The position numbers and the translations under genes were made by a program. From contig NC_035177.2 of assembly GCF_001659605.2 (NCBI RefSeq), positions 33,434,136-33,498,135 of the forward strand: a stretch of DNA of 64,000 bases, given 5' to 3'. This DNA is from Manihot esculenta (lineage: Eukaryota; Streptophyta; Magnoliopsida; Malpighiales; Euphorbiaceae). Shown here in pieces: positions 34,950-45,830 of this stretch. A model generated the notes under the pieces. It saw only the letters and a program-made list of their open reading frames with translations. It made no database searches and was not told the origin of the DNA. Position 1 is the first letter of the stretch; each line of letters begins with the position of its first letter.

Positions 34950-36575
34950 TACATACTGTCAAATCCTTTGAGTTTTGGGTATGCAGGGAAGAGTCGCATT
35001 TCTACGGGAACCATAATTGCCATTGTTGCTCCAATTGTTGTCTCTGTTCTTCTTTTTGCCATTGGTTGCTATTTCCTAGTAAGGAAATCAAGGAAGAAGT
35101 TCAGTCCTACTCAAGAAGATCGAGGTGATAAAAACTTACAGGTACAATTTTATTGGAAGGGTTTGAGCAGTTCATTCATTGGATATTTTATTTGGTTGTG
35201 TAGATGGGGATGAGATTTCAACTGTAGAGTTCTTGCAATTTGATTTTGGCGTTATAGAAGTTGCCACCAACAAGTTTTCTGAAGAAAACAAGTTAGGTGA
35301 AGGTGGATTTAGAGTGGTTTACAAGGTGAGAAATTTTTGTTACGAATTTATGTGTGCAGAACTATAAACTTTTCTGCTAGATGCTCTCTAATAATTTGGT
35401 GGAGACCTTTTTTAGGGCATACTTCCTAGTGGACAGGAAATTGCTGTAAAGAGGCTGTCTTTATACTCAGGGCAAGGTCTAGAAGAATTTAAGAATGAGG
35501 TTGTAGTGGTGGCCAAACTACAACACAGAAAAGATACTTATCTATAAATTTGTTCCCAACAAAAGCCTTGATTACTTCCTTTTTGGTCTTGCTTTATCCA
35601 TATGTTTCTTTTTTTTTTTGTTCTTTATATCAAATATGTTCTAAAGTAGCCCTCTTCTAAGTTTTAACTTGCAATATCTGCATGCCTAGATCCTAAAAAA
35701 CAAGGACTGTTAGATTGGTCAAGACGTTACAAGATTTTAGGAGGGATAGCTCGAGGAATTCTTGATCTCCATGAAGATTCTCGGCTTAGAATTATACATC
35801 GGGATTTCAAAACTAGCAATATATTGCTAGATGCAGAAATGAACTAAAAAATTTCAGATTTTGGAATGGCTAAGATTTTAGGAGTAGATCAAACTCAGGA
35901 CAATACGAACAGAATTGTAGGAACATAGTAAGTTACTGATCATAGTTCTCATTCTTTTTTTTTTTTTCATGTCTCAAAAGGTTACCATAAGCTTCTTATG
36001 AAGCTAACTGATATAGCCATATTGGATGTTGCAGGTCTGAGTATGCTATGCACGGTCAATATTCTTTGAAGTCTAACATCTATAGTTTTGGTGTTATTGT
36101 TCTGGAGATTATAAGCGGCAAGAAGATTAGTTCTTTTGATTAATCAGACGATGCTGAGGACCTATTGAGCTGTGTGAGCAAAGATCCAACTTGCAGACCT
36201 ACTTTAACAGTCTAGTGTATTATTATTGAATGTTGTTTCATGATTTTTGCAGGCATGGAAACACTGGAGCGAAGGAACAGCCTTGCATGTTTTGGATGAG
36301 ACTTTAATAGATTCTTATTCGAAAAATGAAGTGATGAGATGCATACAACTTGGTTTCTTATGTGTTCAAGAAAATCCAGCTGAGAGGCCTACAATGGGAA
36401 CAATAGTTCTCATGCTGGATAGCTACTCTGTCACTCTTCCAATGCCTCAAAAATCAGCATTTTTTATAGTGAAACAAATCAGTGGAAAGAATTGGGATCA
36501 CATCAAACTACAAACAAGTCTATGCCATATTCCGTAGATGAGGCCTCAATCACTGAAGTACAGCCTCGGTAGAAA

Positions 36576-37028
36576 TGAGCAGATATATATAGGTTCATAA
36601 AACTAATTAGTAAGATTTTGTATTTTACTATTTTCTTAAAACCTTTATATGGTTTGGAAAATGTATGCAATATTATGCAAAAAGCTACACGGTTTAGATT
36701 TGAAAAATTATTGTCTACTCAATATATAAGCAACATACTCGATAAACAATTCTGATGAAGCAATAGAACCCATTAGTGAAGCAGGTTCTTTAGGTCTACA
36801 CTCAATTAACAGCCCTTCTCACATTTACTTATGTATGTCACTCAAATATTATCAGAAGAAAGCCAGGGAGCTAGGGTGTATCTATGTAGTGAAAATGGGA
36901 AAGCCTGAGGAGAAGGAAATAAAAATGCACCTGGTTTTTTAATATATATTTTTTAAATATTGATGTTACAAATGCTAGTGATATAGCTTAAGTATTCCCA
37001 CTTTTGTTTAGAAAACAGAAGCGTCCAG
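36576..37028. other. Intergenic, no feature recognised
   Basis: About 450 bp between the end of the CRK pseudogene and the AT-hook ORF. A tttgtttag at 37002-37010 could be a splice acceptor feeding the AT-hook ORF from an upstream exon, but I find no convincing exon. Confidence 0.4.
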
Positions 37029-37634
37029 ATGCGATTTAACAAGCAAGACGAAGTTGAAGCCATTGTGACCCGGAACTTAGACCATGATGATCGTGTGGTG
37101 GAAGAAGAAAAGCAACTGAATATTACAAGCCCTTGTGAACTGAAGGAACTTATTTGCGACCTATTGTCAGAGCAGCATCCTCAACCACAGATTCTCTCTA
37201 ATAAACTAATAGAAGCCAAATTACATCCTGTTGAATCACCTGCTTTTCTTGAATGGCACAGAGATCCAGAAAAGCAGCTTGACCTTTCTAGCATGGAAAC
37301 ATCTCCTAAACCAAAAGCACCTGTGAACAAAGATCTTCAGCATCAGGATGAGCAACAGCCATCATCTAAGCCTCGAGGCAGAGGGAGACCCCATAAACTA
37401 AAGTCTGATACTGATATGATTAGGAAGAGTTTGTTGCCATCCAGTGATCAGGGTTACAATGATAGCACTCCTACAGGTGAGCTTCCTGATTATCATGAAA
37501 ATCAGTCCTTCACCCCTTCTTCTGAGAGAGGTATTCTTACATATAAGAGAAGGAAGAAGAGGGTGATTGATACAGGGCCAGGGACAAAGAAGCTGAAGGT
37601 TTATACAAGAAGAAAGCACTGTCAAATGGGCTGA
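37029..37634 (+). CDS. Hypothetical basic protein with one AT-hook, 201 residues, possibly the last exon of a larger gene
   Basis: An open frame of 201 residues from an ATG. Residues 114-123 are KPRGRGRPHK, a textbook AT-hook (RGRP core) that binds the minor groove of AT-rich DNA. The tail has more basic clusters, TYKRRKKRV and KVYTRRK, suggesting nuclear location. The N-terminal 80 residues are acidic and helical-looking (ELKELICDLLSEQ). I do not recognise the family. The frame is open a little upstream of the ATG and passes a possible acceptor (tttag at 37010), so this may be a terminal exon or captured gene fragment. Codon use and low repetitiveness are gene-like. It lies just left of a nested transposon. 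Confidence 0.5.
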   Translation: MRFNKQDEVEAIVTRNLDHDDRVVEEEKQLNITSPCELKELICDLLSEQHPQPQILSNKLIEAKLHPVESPAFLEWHRDPEKQLDLSSMETSPKPKAPVNKDLQHQDEQQPSSKPRGRGRPHKLKSDTDMIRKSLLPSSDQGYNDSTPTGELPDYHENQSFTPSSERGILTYKRRKKRVIDTGPGTKKLKVYTRRKHCQMG

Positions 37635-37730
37635 GGGTCCATGGAAGGAGGAGAAGGAGAAAGCACTAGTCAAAGAAGGAGGGTTATTAATAATTGATTA
37701 AGTTATGTTTAATATTCATATAAGTCATAT

Positions 37731-40513
37731 TAGGGATCTAAACGGGTAGAATACGAATTCAATTTATATTAGTAATATCCGAACTGTAATACCCGGCTAG
37801 ACTCCGGTATCGGAATCCCTACCGTCCGGTGGGATCTCGAACGTCGGAAATCTCTAGAAGGGTAAGAACATGTTTTATAAAATGTTTTCATGTATTTTAA
37901 TGTTTTAAGTATAAAAGAAAATGAGTTTTTACATGAAAATAGCATTGGAGGAAAACCCAGGTTCGGCCGCCGAAAGTCAAGTTCGGCCGCCGAACATGCA
38001 TGCGTTTTGGAGGCACGTTAGGCCCCCGAAAGCATGAGTGAGGGAAGTCCAGGTTCGGCCGCCGAAAGTCAAGTTCGGCCGCCGAACATTGCATGGATGC
38101 GAAGGCACATTCGGCCCCCGAACGTGGTCTGGCCAGCCACTATAAAAGGGTCCCCTAGCCGAAAACGGGCGAGCTTTTCCCCATTTTCGGCCAAGGTGAG
38201 TTTTCCGCCGTCCCTCACCCATTTTTGATGTTCTTCCTCTAAATCTTTCAAGATTTTCACTTGTCTTCACTTGGTTTGGAAGATTTAAGCTTTTGAAACA
38301 AGTTTTGGAGCTTTGGGAACTCAGGAGCTCATTTTCGTGGATCTCCAAGTTTAGGTCGTCTCCCTCTCGATCTTCAAGAGGTAAGAGCCGATCTTAAGCT
38401 CCTTATGTGTTTTAAATAAGTTTTATGCAAGATCTATGGGTAGAAATGCATGTTAGAGTATATATGATGAGTTTATGGGTTTTGATGCTTTGATGAACAA
38501 TGTAGCTTGTTATGTGTTGTTGAAAGTGTTGTAGATGGGGTATATGATAGTTTGAGACCCCTAGGTGTAATGTATGTGAAGTATGCATGTGGTATAGCAA
38601 GTTTTTTGCATGATTTGAGCTTGGGAGGCGAAATGGGCATAGAAGAGCTGAGTTTCTGCCCTTCGGGAGAAGCTCAGGTTCGGCCGCCGAAGTGACTTTC
38701 GGCCGCCGAACCCCCTTTGTGGAGGCAGCATTCGGCTGCCGAAGTTGCCCCCGAAAAGAGACTTTCGTCTCTGTCCAGGACTTTCGGCCGCCGAAGGTGC
38801 CGCCGAAAGTGCCTGACTTTCGGATCTGTCCAGGACTTTCGGCCGCCGAAGGTGCCGCCGAAAGTGCCCTGTTCAGCCATTTCATGCATATTTCTATGTG
38901 ATGTTTTCCTGATGTTTTAGAGGGTTTTTGGGGAGTTTATTAGAGTTACGTTTATGTATGATTGGTCCCTCATTGGAGTCCACCCGTGTAGGTTCGGACC
39001 CGAGGAACCGAGGACCTCAGCAGTGAGAAAGCTGCTTCAGAGTCTGTAGAGCTTCAGCCAAGAGGTGAGTGGAATGAACCTTAAGTTTTTAAATAAATGA
39101 AATATAACTTTTTGGAGCATGTTCATGCATCATATATGCCATGTGATATTTTAGGTTGTTTGCATTAGTATTCACGAATATGTTGCATTGCATAATATGA
39201 TGTGGATGCGGATTGGCTATTGGATGATCCTCTAGTCCTCCTATGGTATGATATGATGATGATGATACGGTATGGATTGCCAGTGAGGCTCATTCTACGC
39301 CCCTGGACTATGTTAAGAGAAAGACCAGTGAGGCCCATTCTACGCCCCTGGCATATTGGAATGTTATGTTATGTTATGTATGTAAGAGAAAGACCAGTGA
39401 GGCCCATTCTACGCCCCTGGCACGATTGGACTATGTTGAGGACTATAGGTGACAATACCATCCTTATGTGATATGTTTGTGATGTGTTGCATTTCATGGA
39501 AGCATGAACTATTTAATATATGTTTTCTCTATTCTGCTCACTGGGCTTTATAGCTCACCCCTCTCCCCTAACCCCAGATGTGCAGGTACAGGGTAGACCA
39601 GGAGGTTAGCCAGAGTATGAAGTGATGTTATGTAATAGTTAGATTGTGGACATGAAAATTGTATTATGATGTAATGTAAAAGAGTTTTAAGTTATGTTAT
39701 GTAATTTGAATATTGAGGATAGAGTTGTGCTTGACCAATACAGATTGTTAATCCCATTTGTATGTACATGGTCTTTATGATATGAGATATGAGGTTATGT
39801 TTCAACCAAGCTTATGTATGATGAGATACCCCATTGGAGCATTTGATGAGGGCTCCAGTGGAGGTTTATGTTATGTTTATGTTTATGTACAGGTTGAGCT
39901 TGGTTGTTATATGAAAATGTTTACAGGTTTATGAGTACTGTTGATCATGTATGGGATTAAGCAGGATTACAGGTTATGTCAGGCTTGCTACGGTTCCCGG
40001 CGGCCTTATGCCGATCTGGATCCTAGCACCGGTAGCGGTCCGGATTTCCGGGTCGTTACACGAACTCATTCCGAATCCGATTAAAAATTAATTTAAATTA
40101 TTCGAATCCGTCCCAAATCCGATTATTATTATTCGAATAAAATTCGAACCCATTTAATTTTATATATTTTAATTAATAATTTATATAAAAAATATTTTTC
40201 ATTAATAATTTTCATTTAAAAAATTTAATATTTTTAAACAATATTTAAATTTAAATTTTTAAATAAAAATATATAAAAAAAATTTATAAATATTATTGTA
40301 AAATATATTTTTTATATTAAATTAATTATTCATATAAACGGGATTTGGGTAGTAGGTACTGTATACATAAAATTTGAATTCGATTCGAACCCGGAACGGA
40401 TATTATTTTTAAAATCTGAATCCATTTCAAACCCGATTATAACTATCTAAATTCGTTGTATTAGTATTCAGTTGGATCGGATACCCAAAAATAACGATCC
40501 GTTGCCATCCCTA
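37731..40513. mobile_element. Small inverted-terminus element interrupted by a solo LTR
   Basis: The left end tagggatctaaacgggta (37731) and the right end ccgttgccatcccta (40513) are partly inverse (TAGGGAT/ATCCCTA), with cgaatcc and aacccgatt repeats inside, as in common small plant DNA elements. The 5 bases tcata lie directly outside a 1-bp-wider border on both sides (37725-37729 and 40515-40519). Without the LTR and one TSD copy the element is about 500 bp. Family (hAT-like or other) and the true duplication length are uncertain. Confidence 0.5.
37785..40060. mobile_element. Solo LTR of a gypsy-type retrotransposon, 2276 bp, TSD CGAAC
   Basis: Starts tgtaatacccgg and ends ccgggtcgttaca, near-perfect inverse of each other with the TG...CA termini of LTRs. 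The 5-bp target cgaac flanks it at 37780-37784 and 40061-40065. No internal domain or second LTR is present, so it is a solo LTR left by recombination between two LTRs. It holds eight exact copies of ttcggccgccgaa plus variants (37960-38870) and three copies of a unit containing cattctacgcccctgg (39283-39425). ORFs inside are not genes. Confidence 0.88.
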
Positions 40514-41798
40514 ATCATAACATTTAGAGGACCACTTTATATGTGTTTTTATATATATATATTTTTTATATTTTGTTTATGCAGCCTTGTTTTTGTTGAT
40601 GGACGGGCAATTATATGTTATAATTTTTTTTATAATTATTGTCTATGCATTAATAATTGTTAAATATATATATTTTTTTATTAGAACTTATAAAATTACT
40701 CAATTTATAAAAATTAAACTTTATTAATTCAACCCATTAGATAACAATTATTTTATTTAAATTATTCTATTTATGAAAATAAAATTCAATAAAATTTTAG
40801 ATCTTTGTGAATTTTAAAATTTAAATTATCAGTTAATTCAATTGATTTGAATTTAATAGTATTAATTATTAAGATTATTATTTTTGCGCTTTTACCTAAA
40901 TGTTAAGTAAAGTTTGAGCAAAACTGTTTTATCATTGTATTTCAAATAATGAAGAAAGGTAAGTTGAGTGATATGGACGGCTGAAGAATGAAGTTTGTGC
41001 ATAATTCATGGATATATGTGATGAGAATCTTCAATATAATTTTTTTTTAATAATTAATTTACTTTAATTACATTTAAAATCTGTTATTCCTGCAAAAATT
41101 ACCAGCAATACTAAAATTTCTTTAGAAATTAAATAACAGTTTTGAAATCTTTGGTGAATTATTTGACTAAAAAATATATGCTATAATGTGCTAAAAGATT
41201 GAATCCAATAATAAATTTTCTATATTTTAATTTATCAATGTGCATTTAAAATTTTGATATAAATAGTAGGTATATTTTTTAATTAGAGAATTTATTAATA
41301 AAATTCAAATTATTTTTTTTAGTTTTCCTAAAATTTTTGTTCATCCTTTTTTTACACTATATTAATATATAAATAAATTATTATAATTTTATTTAATTTT
41401 TAAAAATTCTTTCAAAATATTTTTTAATATTTAATAAAATTTAATGATGGAGGGAGTAATTTTTATTTATAATTACTTAATTTTGAAATTTGTTTTATTT
41501 TTAATAAGATTACTCAACTTAAATTTATTTATTTATTATTATTGATTTGAATGTTTTAAGAAATTAATTTGAAACTGAAAGACAAGTGAGAAGAAAAAAA
41601 GTCCCATATTCTATGCCGTTGGGATCCGCATTAGCGATTTATTAATTAAGGTAGTTACTCTTTGGTTGATTAAAATAATTAAAACAGCATTAATTAGCTT
41701 TTAAATAAGGTTGTTATATTATTTTTCTATTTTAATTACCACCGGCAACTTACAATCCACCAGCTTTGATCTGTTTGTTTTTTCCTATACAAGAATCC
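40514..41798. other. AT-rich intergenic DNA and presumed promoter of the RING-H2 gene
   Basis: AT-rich, no gene. The last 100 bases before 41799 should hold the leader of the RING gene; gttatattatttttct near 41712 is a weak TATA-like candidate. A tat-rich microsatellite lies at about 40550-40570. Confidence 0.4.
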
Positions 41799-42416
41799 AT
41801 GGATCTCGAAATCTATTGTCGTGTGTTTCGAGTTCCAGACGCCATCGTTGAACCAGACGATGATGCTTCATTCTCAAGCAACATGGTTTCCATCAGAGTC
41901 ATAGTCACCTTCATGCCTTATTCCGATTCAGAAACGGAGGAAGAAGAGGATGATGATGAAGGTGAGACTAGTGAGCGTACGTTCCTAGTGGAACGGCAGC
42001 GTTTCTTGCTTGAAGAAACATCCAGGTCTACTGTACGTCAAATTTTTCTCGACATGAATGTTCCTCCTCAGGAATTCTGGATAAATTACATTCTTTGTGA
42101 CGTTCGTCATTATGAAAGATGCAATGTGGGTTCTGAGAAGGTGTTGCATTTGGAGGTTGAAATTGAAGTTCCCGTTCAAACACATACCAGTGATGGTTTA
42201 GGTCCAGTGCCTGCAACTAAATCTTCCATTGATGCTTTGGAGACTGTGAAAGTTGAAGGATCTGTGAATCAACGGTGCTCCATTTGTTTAGAGGAGATTT
42301 TAATTGGTTCAGAAGCAATTTGCATGCCATGTTCACATCTTTATCATCGTAGTTGCATATGTAATTGGCTAGAAAGGAGTAGAGTTTGTCCAATGTGTAG
42401 ATTTGAGGTTGTTTAG
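41799..42416 (+). CDS. RING-H2 finger protein, probable E3 ubiquitin ligase, 205 residues, intronless
   Basis: RING-H2 proteins recruit an E2 enzyme and transfer ubiquitin to target proteins. The C-terminal 45 residues carry the full ligand set: CSIC, then CSH, YHRSC and CPMC, i.e. C-x2-C-x14-C-x-H-x2-H-x2-C-x10-C-x2-C, ending close to the C-terminus as in many small plant RING-H2 proteins. The first 160 residues have an acidic run (SETEEEEDDDEGE, about residues 47-60) and no transmembrane helix, so it is probably soluble. The ATG at 41799 (tccatgg context) is the first in frame; the upstream codons are leader. No intron is needed. The substrate is unknown. Intact, so probably functional. Confidence 0.88.
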   Translation: MDLEIYCRVFRVPDAIVEPDDDASFSSNMVSIRVIVTFMPYSDSETEEEEDDDEGETSERTFLVERQRFLLEETSRSTVRQIFLDMNVPPQEFWINYILCDVRHYERCNVGSEKVLHLEVEIEVPVQTHTSDGLGPVPATKSSIDALETVKVEGSVNQRCSICLEEILIGSEAICMPCSHLYHRSCICNWLERSRVCPMCRFEVV

Positions 42417-43625
42417 TTAGTTTTTAGTATGTAGTTTTTTTTTTTTTTTAAAGTAAATTCAGTATGTGCTGTTTTCTTTTTCCTCCTTTCAGTTTGCTTG
42501 AAAATTAAAAAACTTCAAAACTCCCTTTGCATTCGGTTCTGAACAGAATATCAGGATTTCAATAACAGGAGAATATAGTGTGGTTCAGAATCTTAACGCA
42601 CCATTGATTTGGAAAATGAAGATGGAGAACTGTTGTAACAAGGGAAAGGGTCAATAAACTCCCTGTATTGCAAGTGGTAGTCTGTGAAATTCTATCCATT
42701 AGATAATTAACCATTACTGTAAGCTCTTTATACTACAGACTTCCACACAATGACAATTTCCTTTGAATTTTGTCACAGCCTGTCATAAATTTTTACTAGG
42801 AATAGGCACTCAACTGATCCTGTACAACGAAATATTTGTTTCTTGATTAGAATTCTTTCATATTTAATGGGATGTGTTTCTGAGAATTGTCAATCTTGAT
42901 AATTGCCAATCTAAAGGGTAACAGCTAGATTTCGACCAATTCTTGAGCATCTTATGTTTCATTTTATTTCCTGCATAATAAATTTATCCATGAAAGTCGA
43001 ATATCAAGATTTCATTTAGTTGTGAACATGAAATGCAAAATACTTCTGCACTTCTATTATTCTGAATTGGACCGGTTCAACTTGAAAATAGTGAAAACTG
43101 GATTGGTTAACCTTAGCTTAAAATCCAATTGGAAACCTTCTGTTTTGTTTCCGGATCAAAAGGGGAAATTGAATTCTTTGTATTCCTCACAATGAATGCT
43201 GGGACTGCAACATCTAATTACTCCCACTTTCCCTGTCCCATGAACTCTTTTTACTCATATTAAAGAGGATTTTTGAGTTGAAAGTTTGTAATCTTTATGT
43301 TGGAATACTGCATACTTGATACTCCGTTAACTATGTAAATATCACATTAGGAGATTACAAACTTTCCATGTATTTCTAACAAACAAATGATTGTGTAATT
43401 CTGAGAAAACCTTTTGGTGACTGATAGTGACACTGAAATTAAAATACTATATTAAGGCATATGGAAAGCTGCCAACCTGGGCCATAAACATTCAACTACT
43501 CTGCACTAAGAGTCTTACTTGAATTCTTTAACCAATCAATTACAAGCTTGAGCCTTCAAATTCACAGTTTCCCCACAGGAGGAAGGGTTAAAGATTTGAT
43601 CTTTATCTTGAAGTAGTGAAATGGG
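42417..43625. other. Intergenic, includes RING gene 3' UTR
   Basis: About 1.2 kb of moderately AT-rich DNA between the RING-H2 gene and the S-domain kinase relic. No ORF or repeat is recognised. Confidence 0.5.
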
Positions 43626-45830
43626 AAATCATGAAACCAATGGGGAAACTGAAATCCAACTTCTTCTATCTGGCTGTTTGCGGCACCTTGATCTTTTGTT
43701 CTCAACAAATTCTTTTTGAGCTGAAACCATATTAATGACACCCAGAAAATAGTTTCACCTGGTCAAAAATTTAAGCTAGGCTTTTTCGCTCCTACTGATA
43801 CTGGTTCTACATCAACTACCAACTCAAATGTTCCATATTTAGGAATATGGTACCAAAATATGCCAGTCCAGTCTGTTGTTTGGGTAGCAAATAGAAACAA
43901 TCCGCTTACTTCTTCTGGATTGTTGACATTTGATGAGGATGTAGAGCTTGTCCTTCTCAACCAGACAGGAAGCATTATCTGGTCATCTAATTCCTCACAT
44001 GTTGCAAGATGGTCAGTTGCACAGCTGTTAGGCACCGGAAACTTTGTTCTGAAAGATGCGGAGAATGACAACACAGAGAACTGCTTATGGCAAAGTTTTG
44101 ATTACCCATCTGATACATTGTTGCCTGGCATGAAACTTGGTTGGAACAGGAAAACTGGCTTGAATCGACATCTTACATCATGGAAAAGCTCAAGCGATCC
44201 CTCTTCAGGAAACTACACTAATAATTTGGATCCTCATGGACTTCCTCAGATTGTTCTGCATAAAGGAACCACTAAGGAGTTTCGTACTGGACCGTGGTAT
44301 GGGACTCAGTTTAGTGCTCTATCAGCTCTAATGGCAAACCCGGTTTTCCAAACCAAATTTGTCTCCAATTATGATGAAGTGTACTATTCCTTCATCATAG
44401 AGATAACATTATTACAAGGTTTGTTTTGAGTCCGCCAGGCTTTGTCCAGCATTTTTCTTGGAATAATAGACGTGCTAGTTGGAACCTCACGTTCACAGTC
44501 CAAGGAGACCGCTGTGACAATTATGGCCTTTGTGGTGCTTATGGTATTTGTAATATCAGCAATTCCACCACTGTTTTTCAATGCATGAAGGGCTTTAAAC
44601 CTAGATATCCCAATGACTGGGAAATGCTAGATTGGTCAGGTGGATGTGTTCCAAAGAATCCACGTGTTTGTGGAAATGAGGGGTTCATAAAATTAACTGG
44701 AATAAAACTGCCAGATGCGTCAGAATATTGGGTGAGTGTAAGTACGAGTGTCAAAGATTGCAAGGAAAAGTGTTTGAGGAACTGCTCTGCGTGGCTTATG
44801 CGAAGTTGGATGTCAATGGTACTCGCAATGGTTGTGTTACTTGGGCTAGAGGGTTGGTTGATACAAGACCAGTAGCTGAATATGGTCAAGATCTCTACAT
44901 AAGAGTGGCAGCTTCAGAAATATGTAAAATTCCGATGTTGATAGACCTGGATTGGTCTTCCAGCAAATTACCATACTTCTCTTTGCCTCTGCTGATTTTG
45001 CAGAATATCAGATCAAGCACTGGCTTCGTCCAGTGCCAGGTTTAAATGGTCCTGCTCTAGCCTCATATGGGGTTGGAATTAAGGCCTGATCTTACTGCAA
45101 TATCTCATTTGGTCACTTGGTTAGTCGAATACATATTTATTTTAACTGTTTTTATGGTGTTTAAAAGACTTAATGCTGTATATGATCATGATTCTTTATT
45201 TTAGAATTAGATAATGATATAGAAGCTAAACGAAGGAACATAGCAACTACTGCAGCCATATCAGTGTTTTCAGCTGTGATCATCGTGGCTTTGATTAGCT
45301 GCTTTGTGGTTTGGACAAGGAGAACAAATATGGGTAAGACTTCTAATGTAATATATTCTTGTTCAGATTAATGTTTAAATCAGTCTCTGACATTTGTTCA
45401 TTTTAGTAACCAATCAATCAGATAATAAAGTCGCTGTTAACGAAGATGACGGTGAGGATGATGACCTTGAGCTCCCAGTATATGAATTTTCGTCTATTCA
45501 ATTTGCCACCAATAACTTATCTGTTGCAAATAAGATTGGAGAAGGGGATTTTGGGCCTGTTTACAAGGTAAACTTCTGGCACTGATTGTCTAAGACAATT
45601 TCTTCATCTTCTGTTCTTATTCATAAAGTTTGTATGAGTACTTCAGCAAACTGCATAGATGTGAATCGTTGTCAAATAAGACTTCAAACAAGTCCTTCGA
45701 ATTGTTATACCAATAGATATATCTTGCCATCTTGGGGAGACTTTCTTGCCTTTTACAGGTCAGCAGGGTTTTGCAGAATTGAAATCAGACTCATTGATAC
45801 AGCAGATTTAAAACCAAGTTAAAGTTCACA
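43626..45830 (+). pseudogene. G-type lectin S-receptor-like kinase (SRK/SD1) pseudogene, truncated in the kinase
   Basis: Domains in order on the plus strand: a signal-peptide-like start (about 43632-43710), B-lectin (about 43755-44080, VVWVANRNNPL, IIWSSNSS, GNFVLKD, CLWQSFDYPSDTLLPGMKLG), S-locus glycoprotein domain (to about 44490, LTSWKSSSDPSSGNY, FRTGPWYG), EGF-like region (CDNYGLCGAYGIC), PAN domain (CVPKNPRVCG to KCLRNCSA), transmembrane exon (about 45210-45330, AAISVFSAVIIVALISCFVVW) and the start of the kinase (KIGEGDFGPVYK, about 45530-45567). Frameshifts lie near 43725, 44400 and 44790. After a remnant QGFAELKS at about 45765 the rest of the kinase is gone. Intact relatives are plasma-membrane receptor kinases; this copy is dead. 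Confidence 0.92.

Larger units (their letters stand above)
32021..36575 (+). pseudogene. Cysteine-rich receptor-like kinase (CRK, DUF26) pseudogene, plus strand, split by a CACTA element
   Basis: From 32021 the ORF starts with a signal peptide (FINLLLTIELCFFNLLAGAY) and DUF26 domain 1 (GQDPSTKVYGLYLCREDVAQ, CQDC). A frameshift near 32345 and a stop near 32430 follow. DUF26 domain 2 (KKFSTGEVNF, LVQCTSDLS) shifts frame again at about 32655. After the CACTA insertion (32952-34949) come the transmembrane exon (about 34985-35130), the kinase loop [10 protein letters not shown] with Arg where Gly is usual, AVKRLS, a deletion after LQHRK, the catalytic loop [10 protein letters not shown] (usual HRDLK), a stop inside [21 protein letters not shown] with a stop after SSFD, and the last exon (36254-36575, CIQLGFLCVQENPAERPTMG). 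The many independent lesions make it clearly dead. It is the divergent partner of the minus-strand CRK. Confidence 0.92.

Noticed and set aside
38034..38920. ORFs rich in RPP, GGRT and AAE in the solo LTR
   Set aside because: They arise from the repeated TTCGGCCGCCGAA motif and lie inside an LTR.
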